A stretch of DNA of 64,000 nucleotides from Phreatobacter cathodiphilus (lineage in GTDB: Bacteria; Pseudomonadota; Alphaproteobacteria; Rhizobiales; Phreatobacteraceae), in the NCBI RefSeq assembly GCF_003008515.1, contig NZ_CP027668.1:3575001-3639000 (forward strand). Direction: 5' to 3'. Below the pieces are notes generated by a model. It did not search any database and was not told where the DNA came from. It worked only from the letters and a program-made list of their open reading frames with translations. Of the stretch, positions 1-8,546 are shown in pieces. Position 1 is the first letter of the stretch, and each line of letters opens with the position of its first letter. Made by a program: the position numbers and the translations under genes.

Positions 1-745
1 CCGCCACCATGCGGGCGAGGCGGGCACGGGTCGACAGCATGCCGTGGGCGACGGCGCCCACCGCGCTCGACACCATGCCGCCGACGAAGCCGGGCTCGCG
101 GTCCTCCTCGGCCGGACGGCGGGCCTTGGGCGCGACGCGGTCGATCTCCTCCGCCAGCGTCTCGGGCTCCGGCCTGATGATGCGCCCGACGGCGGCGGCG
201 AAGAGCAGGAGGCCGATGCCGCCGGCCACCGCCATGGCGAGGTAGCGAGCGAGGCCGGTCGGACGGCCGAACAAGGCGGAGAGGACGGTCAGGCCGCCGT
301 CGCCGATGACACCGCCGATGCCGGTGGGCAGCGGCCAGCCCGAGGGCGAGGGCAGCAGTGAGGCCGCCACCGCCAGCACCATGGCGGCGCCGATGCCGAG
401 CGGCACGCGCAGGCCCTCCCGGTCGAAGGGGCGGGCGCGCAGCATCAGCCAGCCCCAGATCGCCGCGACGGCGAGAAGGGCGATGGCGGCGAGGCCGAAG
501 AGCTGCATCAGCAGGTCGGCGAGAATCGCGCCGGGGCGCCCCACCCAGTTCTTCACCGGTGCGTTGGTGGCGTGGCTGAGCGAGGGATCGCCCGCCGTCC
601 AGGTCAGCATGGCGACGGCGGCGACGAAGACGGCGGCGAGAACGCCGAGGCCGGCGAGACGACGCAGCTGGCGCCGCATGGCGCCGCCCAGGCCGTCGGG
701 AACCAGCGAAGGTCCGGTGTGCCGGCGCACCACTGCCATCGTCAT
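1..745 (-). CDS. ftsK: DNA translocase FtsK, N-terminal part (runs off the window)
   Basis: FtsK is a septum-anchored DNA pump that coordinates chromosome segregation with division. Only the first 248 residues are visible. They form the membrane domain, with hydrophobic segments near residues 31-50, 72-102, 115-131 and 168-190. The segment after the first helix (WTAGDPSLSHAT, then a Trp-Gly-Arg-Pro-Gly turn) is characteristic of FtsK in alphaproteobacteria. A charged linker begins near residue 192. The motor and gamma domains lie outside the window. The start chosen is ATG at 745; ATG at 739 or an overlapping ATG at 749 in another frame are alternatives. The gene follows amtB on the same strand, but a strong terminator separates them. 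Confidence 0.88.
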   Translation of the reverse strand, partial: MTMAVVRRHTGPSLVPDGLGGAMRRQLRRLAGLGVLAAVFVAAVAMLTWTAGDPSLSHATNAPVKNWVGRPGAILADLLMQLFGLAAIALLAVAAIWGWLMLRARPFDREGLRVPLGIGAAMVLAVAASLLPSPSGWPLPTGIGGVIGDGGLTVLSALFGRPTGLARYLAMAVAGGIGLLLFAAAVGRIIRPEPETLAEEIDRVAPKARRPAEEDREPGFVGGMVSSAVGAVAHGMLSTRARLARMVA

Positions 746-898
746 TCATCCCATGCGTGCGGGGAGCCGCGGCGGGACGGCAGGCGCCGAGCCCTCCCCG
801 GCAGGCCCTCCGGTTCGGCTGCGACCTTACCGAGGCAACGGTTGACGCCGGATTAACCATCGCCCCGCGGTCCGCACGCCGGGCGTGACCCCCCCGCG

Positions 899-932
899 AA
901 AAGAAAAACCCCGGCGCATCGCTGCGCCGGGG
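899..932 (-). terminator. Rho-independent terminator after amtB
   Basis: A perfect 10-bp GC stem (909-918 with 923-932, loop TCGC) is followed on the minus strand by a T-rich run (complement of 899-908). It lies 26 bases past the amtB stop, so it should insulate the glnK-amtB unit from ftsK. Confidence 0.88.
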
Positions 933-957
933 AGTCTTGCCTGTAGGAGGACAGGCT

Positions 958-2451
958 TCAGAGATTGTAGGCGCGCTCGCCGTGCTCGGCGAGGTCGAGA
1001 CCCTCGCGCTCGCGGTCCGCCGTCACCCTCAGGCCGACGATGACGTCGACGATCTTGAAGAGGATGAAGGAGCCGATGCCCGACCAGGCGATGGTGAAGA
1101 GCACCGCCTTCAGCTGGGCCCAGACGGCCGTGCCGAACTCGTAGGCGCCGACGGCGAGTTCGCCGGGCTTGGTCTCGTAGTCCGGGATGCCGGCGCCGCC
1201 GAGGGCGGTGTTCACCAGGATGCCGGTGGCGATGGCACCGATGATGCCGCCGACGCAGTGGATGCCGAAGACGTCCAGCGTGTCGTCGTAACCGAAGGCG
1301 TTCTTCACCGTCGAGCAGAAGATGAAGCAGACGCCGCCGGCGACGAGGCCGAGCACGATGGCACCCATCGGACCGGCGAAGCCCGCCGCCGGGGTCACGG
1401 CGACGAGGCCGGCGATGGCGCCCGAGACCGCACCCAGGAGCGACGGCTTGCCCTTGGCGGCCCATTCGACGAAGAGCCAGGACAGGGTGGCCGCGCCGGT
1501 GGCGACATAGGTGTTGATCGCGGCCATGGCGGCGGTGCCGTTGGCCTCGAGGTTGGAACCGGCGTTGAAGCCGAACCAGCCGACCCAGAGCAGGGCGCCG
1601 CCGATCAGCGTCATCACCAGCGAGTGGGGAGGCATGAGCTCCTTGCCGTAGCCGATGCGCTTGCCGATGACGATGCAGCCGACGAGGCCGGCGATGCCCG
1701 CATTGATGTGGACCACCGTACCGCCGGCGAAATCGAGCGCGCCCCAGGAGAAGAGCAGACCCGCATCGGCCTTGACCTCGGCGAGCTTGGCCTCGGCCGC
1801 GGCCTTGGCGGCGGCATCCGTGCCGGCGGCGGCGACCGCCTTGACGGCGTCGGCGATGGCGTCGGGGCCGGCCCAGTACCAGACCATGTGGGCCATCGGG
1901 AAGTAGATGAAGGTGACCCAGAGGACCGTGAAGAGCAGCAGGGCCGAGAACTTCACGCGCTCGGCGAAGGCGCCGACGATGAGGGCGGGCGTGATGCAGG
2001 CGAAGGTCATCTGGAAGAGGATGTAGGCATATTCCGGAATGACGACGCCGTTGGAGAAGGTCGCGGCGGTGGAATTGCCGTCGACGCCCATCAGGAAGGC
2101 CTTGGAGAAGCCGCCGACGAAGCTGTTGAGCCCGCCGCCCGAGGTGAAGGACAGCGAGTAGCCGTAGGTCACGTAGATGATCGACACCAGGGCGACGATG
2201 ACGAAGACCTGCGTTAGCACCGACAGCATGTTCTTGGCCCGCACCAGGCCGCCGTAGAACAGCGCCAGGCCCGGGATGACCATCAGCAGCACGAGATAGG
2301 AGGAGAAGAGGACGAAGGCCGTGTCGCCGGAATTGGGCTTCGGCGGCGTGGCGGCCGGCGCCTGGGCGAGGGCCGGCTCGGCGAGGGCCGCGGCAAGACC
2401 TGCCAGCGCCAGCGCGCCGAGGCCCCACCTGGAAAGGCTCGATCTCATCAT
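958..2451 (-). CDS. amtB: Ammonium transporter AmtB
   Basis: AmtB is an inner-membrane ammonium channel of the Amt/Mep/Rh family. The start used is the ATG at 2451, giving 497 residues: GGAG lies 9 bases upstream, while longer frames up to 2499 would overlap the glnK stop. A cleavable signal peptide ends near a QA-rich stretch at about residue 30, as usual for proteobacterial Amt proteins, followed by about 11 membrane helices. Family hallmarks are visible: DFAGGTVVHINAGIAGLVG with the pore histidine region, and FGIHCVGGIIGAIATGIL with the second one. An Ala/Lys-rich insertion sits in an outer loop near residues 195-225. It is co-transcribed with glnK, whose product plugs the channel when nitrogen is plentiful. 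Confidence 0.96.
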   Translation of the reverse strand: MMRSSLSRWGLGALALAGLAAALAEPALAQAPAATPPKPNSGDTAFVLFSSYLVLLMVIPGLALFYGGLVRAKNMLSVLTQVFVIVALVSIIYVTYGYSLSFTSGGGLNSFVGGFSKAFLMGVDGNSTAATFSNGVVIPEYAYILFQMTFACITPALIVGAFAERVKFSALLLFTVLWVTFIYFPMAHMVWYWAGPDAIADAVKAVAAAGTDAAAKAAAEAKLAEVKADAGLLFSWGALDFAGGTVVHINAGIAGLVGCIVIGKRIGYGKELMPPHSLVMTLIGGALLWVGWFGFNAGSNLEANGTAAMAAINTYVATGAATLSWLFVEWAAKGKPSLLGAVSGAIAGLVAVTPAAGFAGPMGAIVLGLVAGGVCFIFCSTVKNAFGYDDTLDVFGIHCVGGIIGAIATGILVNTALGGAGIPDYETKPGELAVGAYEFGTAVWAQLKAVLFTIAWSGIGSFILFKIVDVIVGLRVTADREREGLDLAEHGERAYNL

Positions 2452-2495
2452 GTGGACAATCTCCAGAGGCATGTCTTTTGCGGTGGGAAGGCGCA

Positions 2496-2957
<462 letters not shown>

Positions 2958-3030
2958 CACGCGGCAGGCCTGGAATTTCGTCGCCATTTCAGAGGCTTGA
3001 CCGAGAGGACGGGACAGCATGTCGCGGCGG

Positions 3031-3049
3031 TTCGGGCCATATGCCCGAA
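3031..3049. promoter_or_regulatory. 19-bp perfect inverted repeat upstream of glnK
   Basis: Seven-base arms TTCGGGC / GCCCGAA flank a CATAT spacer. It lies about 75 bases upstream of the sigma54-like promoter and about 80 bases past the tesB stop. The distance suits an activator-binding site, but it could equally be a weak terminator hairpin of tesB. It does not match the usual NtrC box. Confidence 0.4.
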
Positions 3050-3126
3050 TTTTAGGCAAGGGTCGAAGTTCGCCCGAGTTCGGCCGTCATTTGGGTCCGG
3101 GAATGCCTAGGAATGCGGCAGGTGCC

Positions 3127-3984
3127 TCAGCCGCGCTTCTTGCGCAGCAGCCCTTCCTGGGCGACGGAAGCCACCAGCACGCCCTGCCGCGTGTAGATCG
3201 AGCCTCGGGTAAACCCCCGCGAGCTCTGCCCGGATGGCGAATCGTGGGCATAGAGCAGCCAGTCGTCGGCGCGGAACGGCCGGTGGAACCACATGGCGTG
3301 GTCGAGGCTCGCCGCCTGCACCGACTGGTCGAAGAACGAGCGGCCGTGCGGCACGTTGGCCGCATCCAATAGCGTCATGTCCGAGGCATAGGCCAGCACG
3401 CAGCGATGGACGACCGGATCGTCGGGAAGGGGCGCCGTGGTGCGGATCCAGACGTGGAACTTGCCTTCCGGCTGGCGCTCGCCGGTATAGCGGCCGAATT
3501 CCACGGGGCGGATCTCGATCGGCCGTTCCCGGGCGAAATAGGCCTTCATCGCCTCGGGCATATGGGCGTGGAAGAGCTGGCGCACGTCCGCCTCCGACTT
3601 CAGCTCCTCCGGCGGCGGCACGTCCGGCATGGCGAACTGGTGCTCCTCGCCCTCCTCCTCGACATGGAAGGAGGCTGACAGCGAGAAGATCGCCGCGCCG
3701 TGCTGGATCGCCTTCACCCGCCGCGTCGAGAAGCTGCGCCCGTCGCGCACCCGCTCCACCTCGTAGATGATCGGCGCCTTCGGGTCGCCCGGCAGCACGA
3801 AGTAGCCGTGCAGCGAATGCGGCCGGCGGTCCTCCACCGTGCGGCAGGCGGCCACCAGCGCCTGTCCGATGACCTGGCCGCCAAAGACGCGCTGCCAGCC
3901 GTCCTGCGGGCTCTTGCCGCGGAAGAGGTTCACCTCGAGCCGTTCGAGGTCGAGGATTCCGAGGAGATTGGCGACGGCGGACAT
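3127..3984 (-). CDS. tesB: Acyl-CoA thioesterase II (TesB)
   Basis: This cytosolic double hot-dog enzyme hydrolyses acyl-CoA to fatty acid and CoA. It is 285 residues, the usual length (about 286). The N-terminal hot-dog contains FGGQVIGQALVAACRTV. The C-terminal half carries the expected active-site positions: Asp in SLDHAMWFHR, a Thr/Ser in RGFTRGSIYTRQG, and the Gln in SVAQEG near the C-terminus. The start at 3984 gives the standard beginning of the family. It is followed by 142 bases to the glnK promoter region and does not look functionally tied to it. Confidence 0.94.
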   Translation of the reverse strand: MSAVANLLGILDLERLEVNLFRGKSPQDGWQRVFGGQVIGQALVAACRTVEDRRPHSLHGYFVLPGDPKAPIIYEVERVRDGRSFSTRRVKAIQHGAAIFSLSASFHVEEEGEEHQFAMPDVPPPEELKSEADVRQLFHAHMPEAMKAYFARERPIEIRPVEFGRYTGERQPEGKFHVWIRTTAPLPDDPVVHRCVLAYASDMTLLDAANVPHGRSFFDQSVQAASLDHAMWFHRPFRADDWLLYAHDSPSGQSSRGFTRGSIYTRQGVLVASVAQEGLLRKKRG

Positions 3985-4052
3985 GGGGGCTCGCGGAACG
4001 GACGGGGGTCAGTCGCCAGAAATCACCCTCGCGGCCCCCGGGTCAACCGCCG

Positions 4053-4844
4053 TCAATGCGCCGCCGCGCTGCGCTTGGTGGCGAGCGAGGCCGCGATCAC
4101 CAGCACGGTGACGGCAGCGATCATCAGGGTGGAGATGGCGTTGATCTCCGGCGTCACGCCGAGCCGCACCTGGCTGTAGATGCGCATCGGCAGCGTCGTC
4201 GAGCCCGGCCCGGTGGTGAAGGAGGCGATGACCAGATCGTCCAGCGACAGGGTGAAGGCGAGAAGGAAGCCCGCCACCACGGCCGGAGCGATGATCGGCA
4301 GGGTGATGCGGCTGAACACCTGCCAGGGCCTGGCACCGAGATCGGCGGCGGCCTCCTCGAGCGACCGGTCGAAGGTGACGAGCCGCGACTGCACCACCAC
4401 CGCCACGAAGCCGCAGGTGAAGGTGGCGTGCGCCACCGTCACCGTCCAGAAGCCGCGGTCGATGCCGAGCGAGACGAAGAGCAGCAGCAGCGACAGGCCG
4501 GTGATCACCTCCGGCATGACGATGGGCGCATAGACGAGGCCAGAGAACAGCGTGCGGCCGGCAAAGCGCGTGTAGCGAGTCAGGGCGAGGGCCGCGAGCG
4601 TGCCCACGACGGTCGCGAACGCGGCCGACGCCGCGGCGACCTTCACCGTCATCCAGGCCGCGTCCATGAGCTGGCGGTTCTGCCAGATCGACGCATACCA
4701 GCGCGTCGAGAAGCCGCCCCAGACGGTGACGAGCTGGCTCGCATTGAAGGAGAAGATCACCAGGATGACGATCGGCAGGTAGAGGAAGGCGAAGCCGAGC
4801 GTCAGCGCCGTGGCGTCGAGGAAGCGGGAGCGGGGAGAGGTCAT
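4053..4844 (-). CDS. potI: Putrescine ABC transporter permease PotI
   Basis: This is the second membrane subunit of a polyamine importer, 263 residues with about six helices. The inner-membrane-component signature is visible (EEAAADLGARPWQVFSRITLP), as is the downstream TGPGSTTLPMRIYSQVR segment typical of PotI/PotC proteins. The start ATG at 4844 overlaps the potH stop by four bases (ATGA), indicating translational coupling. It is the last gene of the potFGHI run on this strand; tesB follows after about 70 bases. Confidence 0.93.
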   Translation of the reverse strand: MTSPRSRFLDATALTLGFAFLYLPIVILVIFSFNASQLVTVWGGFSTRWYASIWQNRQLMDAAWMTVKVAAASAAFATVVGTLAALALTRYTRFAGRTLFSGLVYAPIVMPEVITGLSLLLLFVSLGIDRGFWTVTVAHATFTCGFVAVVVQSRLVTFDRSLEEAAADLGARPWQVFSRITLPIIAPAVVAGFLLAFTLSLDDLVIASFTTGPGSTTLPMRIYSQVRLGVTPEINAISTLMIAAVTVLVIAASLATKRSAAAH

Positions 4845-5743
4845 CGCCCGGCCTCCAGCTGCCGCGCCTGCTGGCGCTGGTAGACCATGATCGGCCCGAC
4901 GAGGATGGCGAGCAGCAGGACCGCAACCGCCGAGGCCACCGGCCAGTCGCGGTTGGAGAAGAACTCCGTCCACAGCGTCTTGCCGATCATCAGCGTGTCT
5001 GAGCCACCGAGCAGGTCCGGGATCACCACCTCGCCGGTGATCGGGATGAAGCAGAGGAAGCAGCCCGCGACGATGCCCGGCAGGGAGAGCGGCACGGTGA
5101 TGCGCCAGAACGCCTTCCACGGCGGACAACCGAGATCGGCGGCGGCCTCGAGCAGCGTGCGGTCCATCCGCTCCAGCGTCGCGTAGAGCGGCAGCACCAT
5201 GAAGGGCAGATAGGAATAGACGACGCCGATCAGCACCGCCGTCTCGGTGTTGGCGATCTGGAGCGGCGCGCCGATCAGCCCCAGGGCGAGCAGCAGCTCG
5301 TTGAGCAGGCCCTCGGGCTTGAGGATGCCGATCCAGGCGTAGACGCGGATCAGGAAACTCGTCCAGAACGGCAGGATCACCGCCATGACCAGGATCGGCC
5401 GCCAGCGCTCGGGTGCCCGCGCCATGGCATGGGCCATGGGATAGCCGACCAGGAGCAGGATCGCCGTGCCGATCAGCGCGATGCGGATCGAGGACAGGAA
5501 GGCGTCGATATAGAGCCGGTCGCCGGCGATGACGGCGTAATTGTCGGCCGAGAGCTCGCGCGCCTTGGCGAGCCAGCCCTCGGGGCCGTCCGCGAGCCCG
5601 AAGGTCGGCGTATAGGGTGGAATCGCCGTCGCCACCTGCGACAGCGACATCTTCGCCACGATGGCGAAGGGCACGAGGAAGAACAGCGCCAGCCACAGAT
5701 AGGGCACGAGGATGACGGTGCGGCGGGTGGCGCGCTCGCTCAT
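4841..5743 (-). CDS. potH: Putrescine ABC transporter permease PotH
   Basis: This is the first membrane subunit of the polyamine importer, 300 residues. The start at 5743 (MSERATRR) has GGAG eight bases upstream; the frame stays open further upstream but that part is intergenic repeat DNA. An N-terminal helix near residues 12-33 precedes a periplasmic loop, then the five-helix MetI-like core with EAAADLGCPPWKAFWRITVP as the ATPase-coupling EAA loop. It forms the channel with PotI. It is separated from the ATPase gene by about 490 bases containing hairpin repeats, unusual inside an operon. Confidence 0.94.
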   Translation of the reverse strand: MSERATRRTVILVPYLWLALFFLVPFAIVAKMSLSQVATAIPPYTPTFGLADGPEGWLAKARELSADNYAVIAGDRLYIDAFLSSIRIALIGTAILLLVGYPMAHAMARAPERWRPILVMAVILPFWTSFLIRVYAWIGILKPEGLLNELLLALGLIGAPLQIANTETAVLIGVVYSYLPFMVLPLYATLERMDRTLLEAAADLGCPPWKAFWRITVPLSLPGIVAGCFLCFIPITGEVVIPDLLGGSDTLMIGKTLWTEFFSNRDWPVASAVAVLLLAILVGPIMVYQRQQARQLEAGR

Positions 5744-6233
5744 GGGGCGAACTCCGCTGCAAATCCCGCACGCGAGCCGCCACCTAGCCGGATCATGCCG
5801 TTCCCGTGGCTCCCACCGCACGTCACCCCCGGCGAGGCCGAAGGCCGAGGGAAGGGGGTCCAGGGGCCGAAGGGCCCGGCCGTTGGAGCCGGCGCAGCGG
5901 GATAGCAGCCGCCCGCGTTCATCAGGCAACTCCTGGATCCCCTTCCCCTCGCTTCGCTCGGCCGGGGATGACGGACGGCGGGATGAGCCGGGTCGCCGTG
6001 ACCCTCGAGCCGCGCCGCCGCTTTACCTCTCCCCGGCGGGGAGAGGTCGGCCGCAGGCCGGGTGAGGGGGAGAGAGCGGGCAGCGCCACATCGGCAGGAG
6101 CCACCCTCACCGTCATGGCCGGGCTTGTCCCGGCCATCCACGACTTGAACACGCCGCTCTGGAGAAAGTCGTGGATGCCTGGGACAAGCCCGGGCATGAC
6201 GACGCGAAGCGGCCAGCGTCAGATACCCCGCCA
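5744..6233. repeat. Intergenic hairpin repeats between potH and potG
   Basis: No gene is credible here. The stretch holds two repeat types common in Hyphomicrobiales. One is a CCTCTCCCC-ggc-GGGGAGAGG palindrome (6026-6046) with a following gaggggg stretch. The other is a large imperfect hairpin at 6112-6200, whose 35-base arms match at 32 positions (starting GTCATGGCCGGGCTTGTCCC). Spurious peptides containing PGLVPGIHDF arise from the second type on the minus strand. Confidence 0.8.
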
Positions 6234-7379
6234 TCATCGCACCAGCAGGATGAGCGCGTCCGGCGCGACGGCGAGCTTCACCGCGTCTCCCGCCGCGACC
6301 GGCCGCTCGACGCTGCGCGCGGCGTTCGCCACCGCCGCCTTCAGCTTGAGACCCGCAGCCTCCACGTGGTAGGTCGTGCGCCCGCCCAGATAGCCGACAT
6401 CGTGCACCGTGCCGGCCATGGTGGCGCGGCCGTTGGAGATCGCCTCCTCCGCCCGCACGATGCGGGTCTTCTCGGGCCGCCAGGCCACCGCCACCGCCTG
6501 TCCGACCGACACGCTCTCCGCCCCTCCGGCCACGACGAGATTGCCGGCGGCCGTCGCCACCGTCACCCGGCCCGCTTCCACGGCCGAGACCCGGCCCTCC
6601 ACGAGGTTGATGTCGCCGATGAAGCCGGCGACGTAGCGGCTCGCCGGCGCCTCATAGACCACCGGCGGCGTGCCGACCTGAGCGATCCGCCCCTTGTCCA
6701 TCACGGCGATGCGGGTCGCCATGGTCATGGCCTCGTCCTGGTCGTGGGTGACGATGATGAAGGTGAGCCCCAACCGCTCCTGCAGCGCCATCAGTTCGAA
6801 CTGCGTCTCCTCGCGCAACTTGCGGTCGAGGGCGCCCAGCGGCTCGTCGAGCAGCAGCACCTTCGGCCGCTTGACCAGCGCCCGGGCGAGCGCCACGCGC
6901 TGCCGCTGGCCGCCGGAGAGCTGGTGCGGCTTTCGCCCGGCGAGGGTCTCGAGCTTCACCATGCGCAGCGCGTCGCCGACACGCTGCCCGATCTCGTCGC
7001 GCGGCCGGCCCTCCATCTCCAGCCCGAAGGCGACGTTCTTCTCAACGCTCATATGCGGAAAGAGCGCATAGGACTGGAACATCATGTTGACCGGCCTGAG
7101 ATGCGGCGGCACGCCAGCGAGATCCTCGCCCGCCAGCAGCACGCGTCCCTCGCTCGGCGTCTCGAAGCCGGCGAGGAGGCGCATCAGCGTGGACTTGCCG
7201 CAGCCTGACGGCCCGAGCAGCGCGAAGAACTCGCGCTCGTGGACGGCGAGCGTCAGCTCGGCGACGGCGGTCTCGGACCCGTAGCGCTTGGTCACGCGAT
7301 CGAACAGGACGAGCGGCACCGCGGCCGGGTCGTCCCATGGCGCGAAGACGGTGCGCGCCGGCCGGCCGGGAGGCTCCAC
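6234..7379 (-). CDS. potG: Putrescine ABC transporter ATP-binding protein (PotG/PotA)
   Basis: This cytosolic ATPase powers the polyamine importer. With a GTG start at 7379 it is 381 residues, beginning four bases after the potF stop; an ATG start at 7442 would overlap potF by about 60 bases. Walker A GPSGCGKST is at about residues 56-64, the Q-loop FQSYALFPHM follows, the signature LSGGQRQRVALARAL is near 155, Walker B VLLLDEPLGALD near 175, and the H-loop IIVTHDQDEA after it. The C-terminal third is a TOBE regulatory domain. The shine-dalgarno match before the GTG is poor, so the exact start is uncertain. Confidence 0.94.
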   Translation of the reverse strand: MEPPGRPARTVFAPWDDPAAVPLVLFDRVTKRYGSETAVAELTLAVHEREFFALLGPSGCGKSTLMRLLAGFETPSEGRVLLAGEDLAGVPPHLRPVNMMFQSYALFPHMSVEKNVAFGLEMEGRPRDEIGQRVGDALRMVKLETLAGRKPHQLSGGQRQRVALARALVKRPKVLLLDEPLGALDRKLREETQFELMALQERLGLTFIIVTHDQDEAMTMATRIAVMDKGRIAQVGTPPVVYEAPASRYVAGFIGDINLVEGRVSAVEAGRVTVATAAGNLVVAGGAESVSVGQAVAVAWRPEKTRIVRAEEAISNGRATMAGTVHDVGYLGGRTTYHVEAAGLKLKAAVANAARSVERPVAAGDAVKLAVAPDALILLVR

Positions 7380-7383
7380 GGTG

Positions 7384-8487
7384 CTAGCGGCCGGTCTTCG
7401 CCCGCGTCCAGGCGCGGGTGATGACGCGCTGCAGGCGGGCATCCGGGCTCGTCACGGTGAAGAGCCGCGCCATCACCGCATCGGGCGGATAGACGGAGGG
7501 GTTGTCGCGCACGGCCGGCGCGATCATCGGCTTCGCCGCCAGGTTGCCGCTGGCATAGGAGACGAAGCTCGCCACCTTGGCGATGACCTCGGGCCGGTTG
7601 AGGTAGTTGATGAAGGCGTGGGCGAGGTCGGCGTTCGGCGCGTCGGCGGGGATTGCCATCTGGTCGAACCACATCTGCGCGCCTTCCTTCGGGATGACGT
7701 ACTGGATGTCGACGCCGTTGCCGGCTTCCTTCGCCCGCTTCTGCGCCTGGAAGATGTCGCCCGAATAGCCGACCGCCAGGCAGATGTCGCCGTTGGCGAG
7801 AGCCGAGATATATTCGGAGGAGTGGAACTTGGTGACGAGAGTCCGCAGCTTCTGCACATGCGCCGCGGCGGCCTCCCAGTCCTCGGGTTTCTTCGAATTG
7901 GGGTCGCGGCCGAGATAGCGCATCACCGAGGGCAGGAAGTCCTCGGCGGTGTCGAGGAAGTGGATGCCGCAGTCCTTGAACTTCGCCAGCGTGTCGAAGT
8001 CGAAGGCGAGCTTCCACGAATCGAGCGGCGCGTCGGGCATGCGTTCGCGGATCTTGGCCACGTTGTAGCCGATGCCGGTCGTGCCCCACAGATAGGTCAC
8101 CGAAAAGGCGTTGCCGGGGTCGTAGGCGGCCACCCGCCGCTGGATCTCCGGCCAGAAGTGGACGCGGTTCGGAATCTTCGCCATGTCCAGCCGCTGGTGG
8201 ACGTTGGCCGCGATCTGCCGCGACAGGAAGGGCGCCGAGGGCACCACGATGTCGTAGCCGGTGCGCCCCGCCAGCAGGCGGGTCTCCAGCACCTCGTTGG
8301 AATCATAGGTGTCGTAGGTGACCTTGGCGTTGAACTCGCGCTCGAAGTCGCGCAGCACCTGCTCGTCGATATAGTTCGACCAGTTGAAGATCCGAAGCTC
8401 CCTGGGGGCCTGCGCGGCGGCGGCGGCCGCAAGACCGAGCGTCGCGAGACCCGCGACGGCGATTGTCACGAGGAAGCGTGGGACCAT
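7384..8487 (-). CDS. potF: Periplasmic putrescine-binding protein PotF
   Basis: This is the solute-binding subunit of the importer, 367 residues. A signal peptide (about residues 1-26, ending AAAAAAQA) is followed by the diagnostic opening LRIFNWSNYIDEQVLRDFE of the PotD/PotF family. YDIVVPSAPFLSRQI and the segment near VGYSGDIFQAQKR line the ligand pocket in homologues, and IPKEGAQMWFDQMAIP is conserved. It is the first pot gene in transcription order, followed directly by potG, potH and potI. Homospermidine synthase about 4 kb away uses putrescine, so import and use may be metabolically linked. Confidence 0.95.
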   Translation of the reverse strand: MVPRFLVTIAVAGLATLGLAAAAAAQAPRELRIFNWSNYIDEQVLRDFEREFNAKVTYDTYDSNEVLETRLLAGRTGYDIVVPSAPFLSRQIAANVHQRLDMAKIPNRVHFWPEIQRRVAAYDPGNAFSVTYLWGTTGIGYNVAKIRERMPDAPLDSWKLAFDFDTLAKFKDCGIHFLDTAEDFLPSVMRYLGRDPNSKKPEDWEAAAAHVQKLRTLVTKFHSSEYISALANGDICLAVGYSGDIFQAQKRAKEAGNGVDIQYVIPKEGAQMWFDQMAIPADAPNADLAHAFINYLNRPEVIAKVASFVSYASGNLAAKPMIAPAVRDNPSVYPPDAVMARLFTVTSPDARLQRVITRAWTRAKTGR

Positions 8488-8532
8488 GATGCCATCCTTG
8501 ATGCGGCCGGAAAGGGATGGGGCAATCTAGGC

Positions 8533-8546
8533 AAACGGGCCCGTTT
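8533..8546. promoter_or_regulatory. 14-bp perfect palindrome ahead of potF
   Basis: AAACGGGCCCGTTT is self-complementary over 14 bases. It sits 46-59 bases upstream of the potF start and overlaps the last codons of the amidohydrolase gene. It could be a repressor operator for the pot genes; no regulator family is recognised from the sequence. Confidence 0.3.

Noticed and set aside
5922-6237. Short minus-strand peptides containing PGLVPGIHDF in the potH-potG gap
   Set aside because: They arise from the dispersed hairpin repeat; such peptides are familiar artefacts of this repeat in Hyphomicrobiales.
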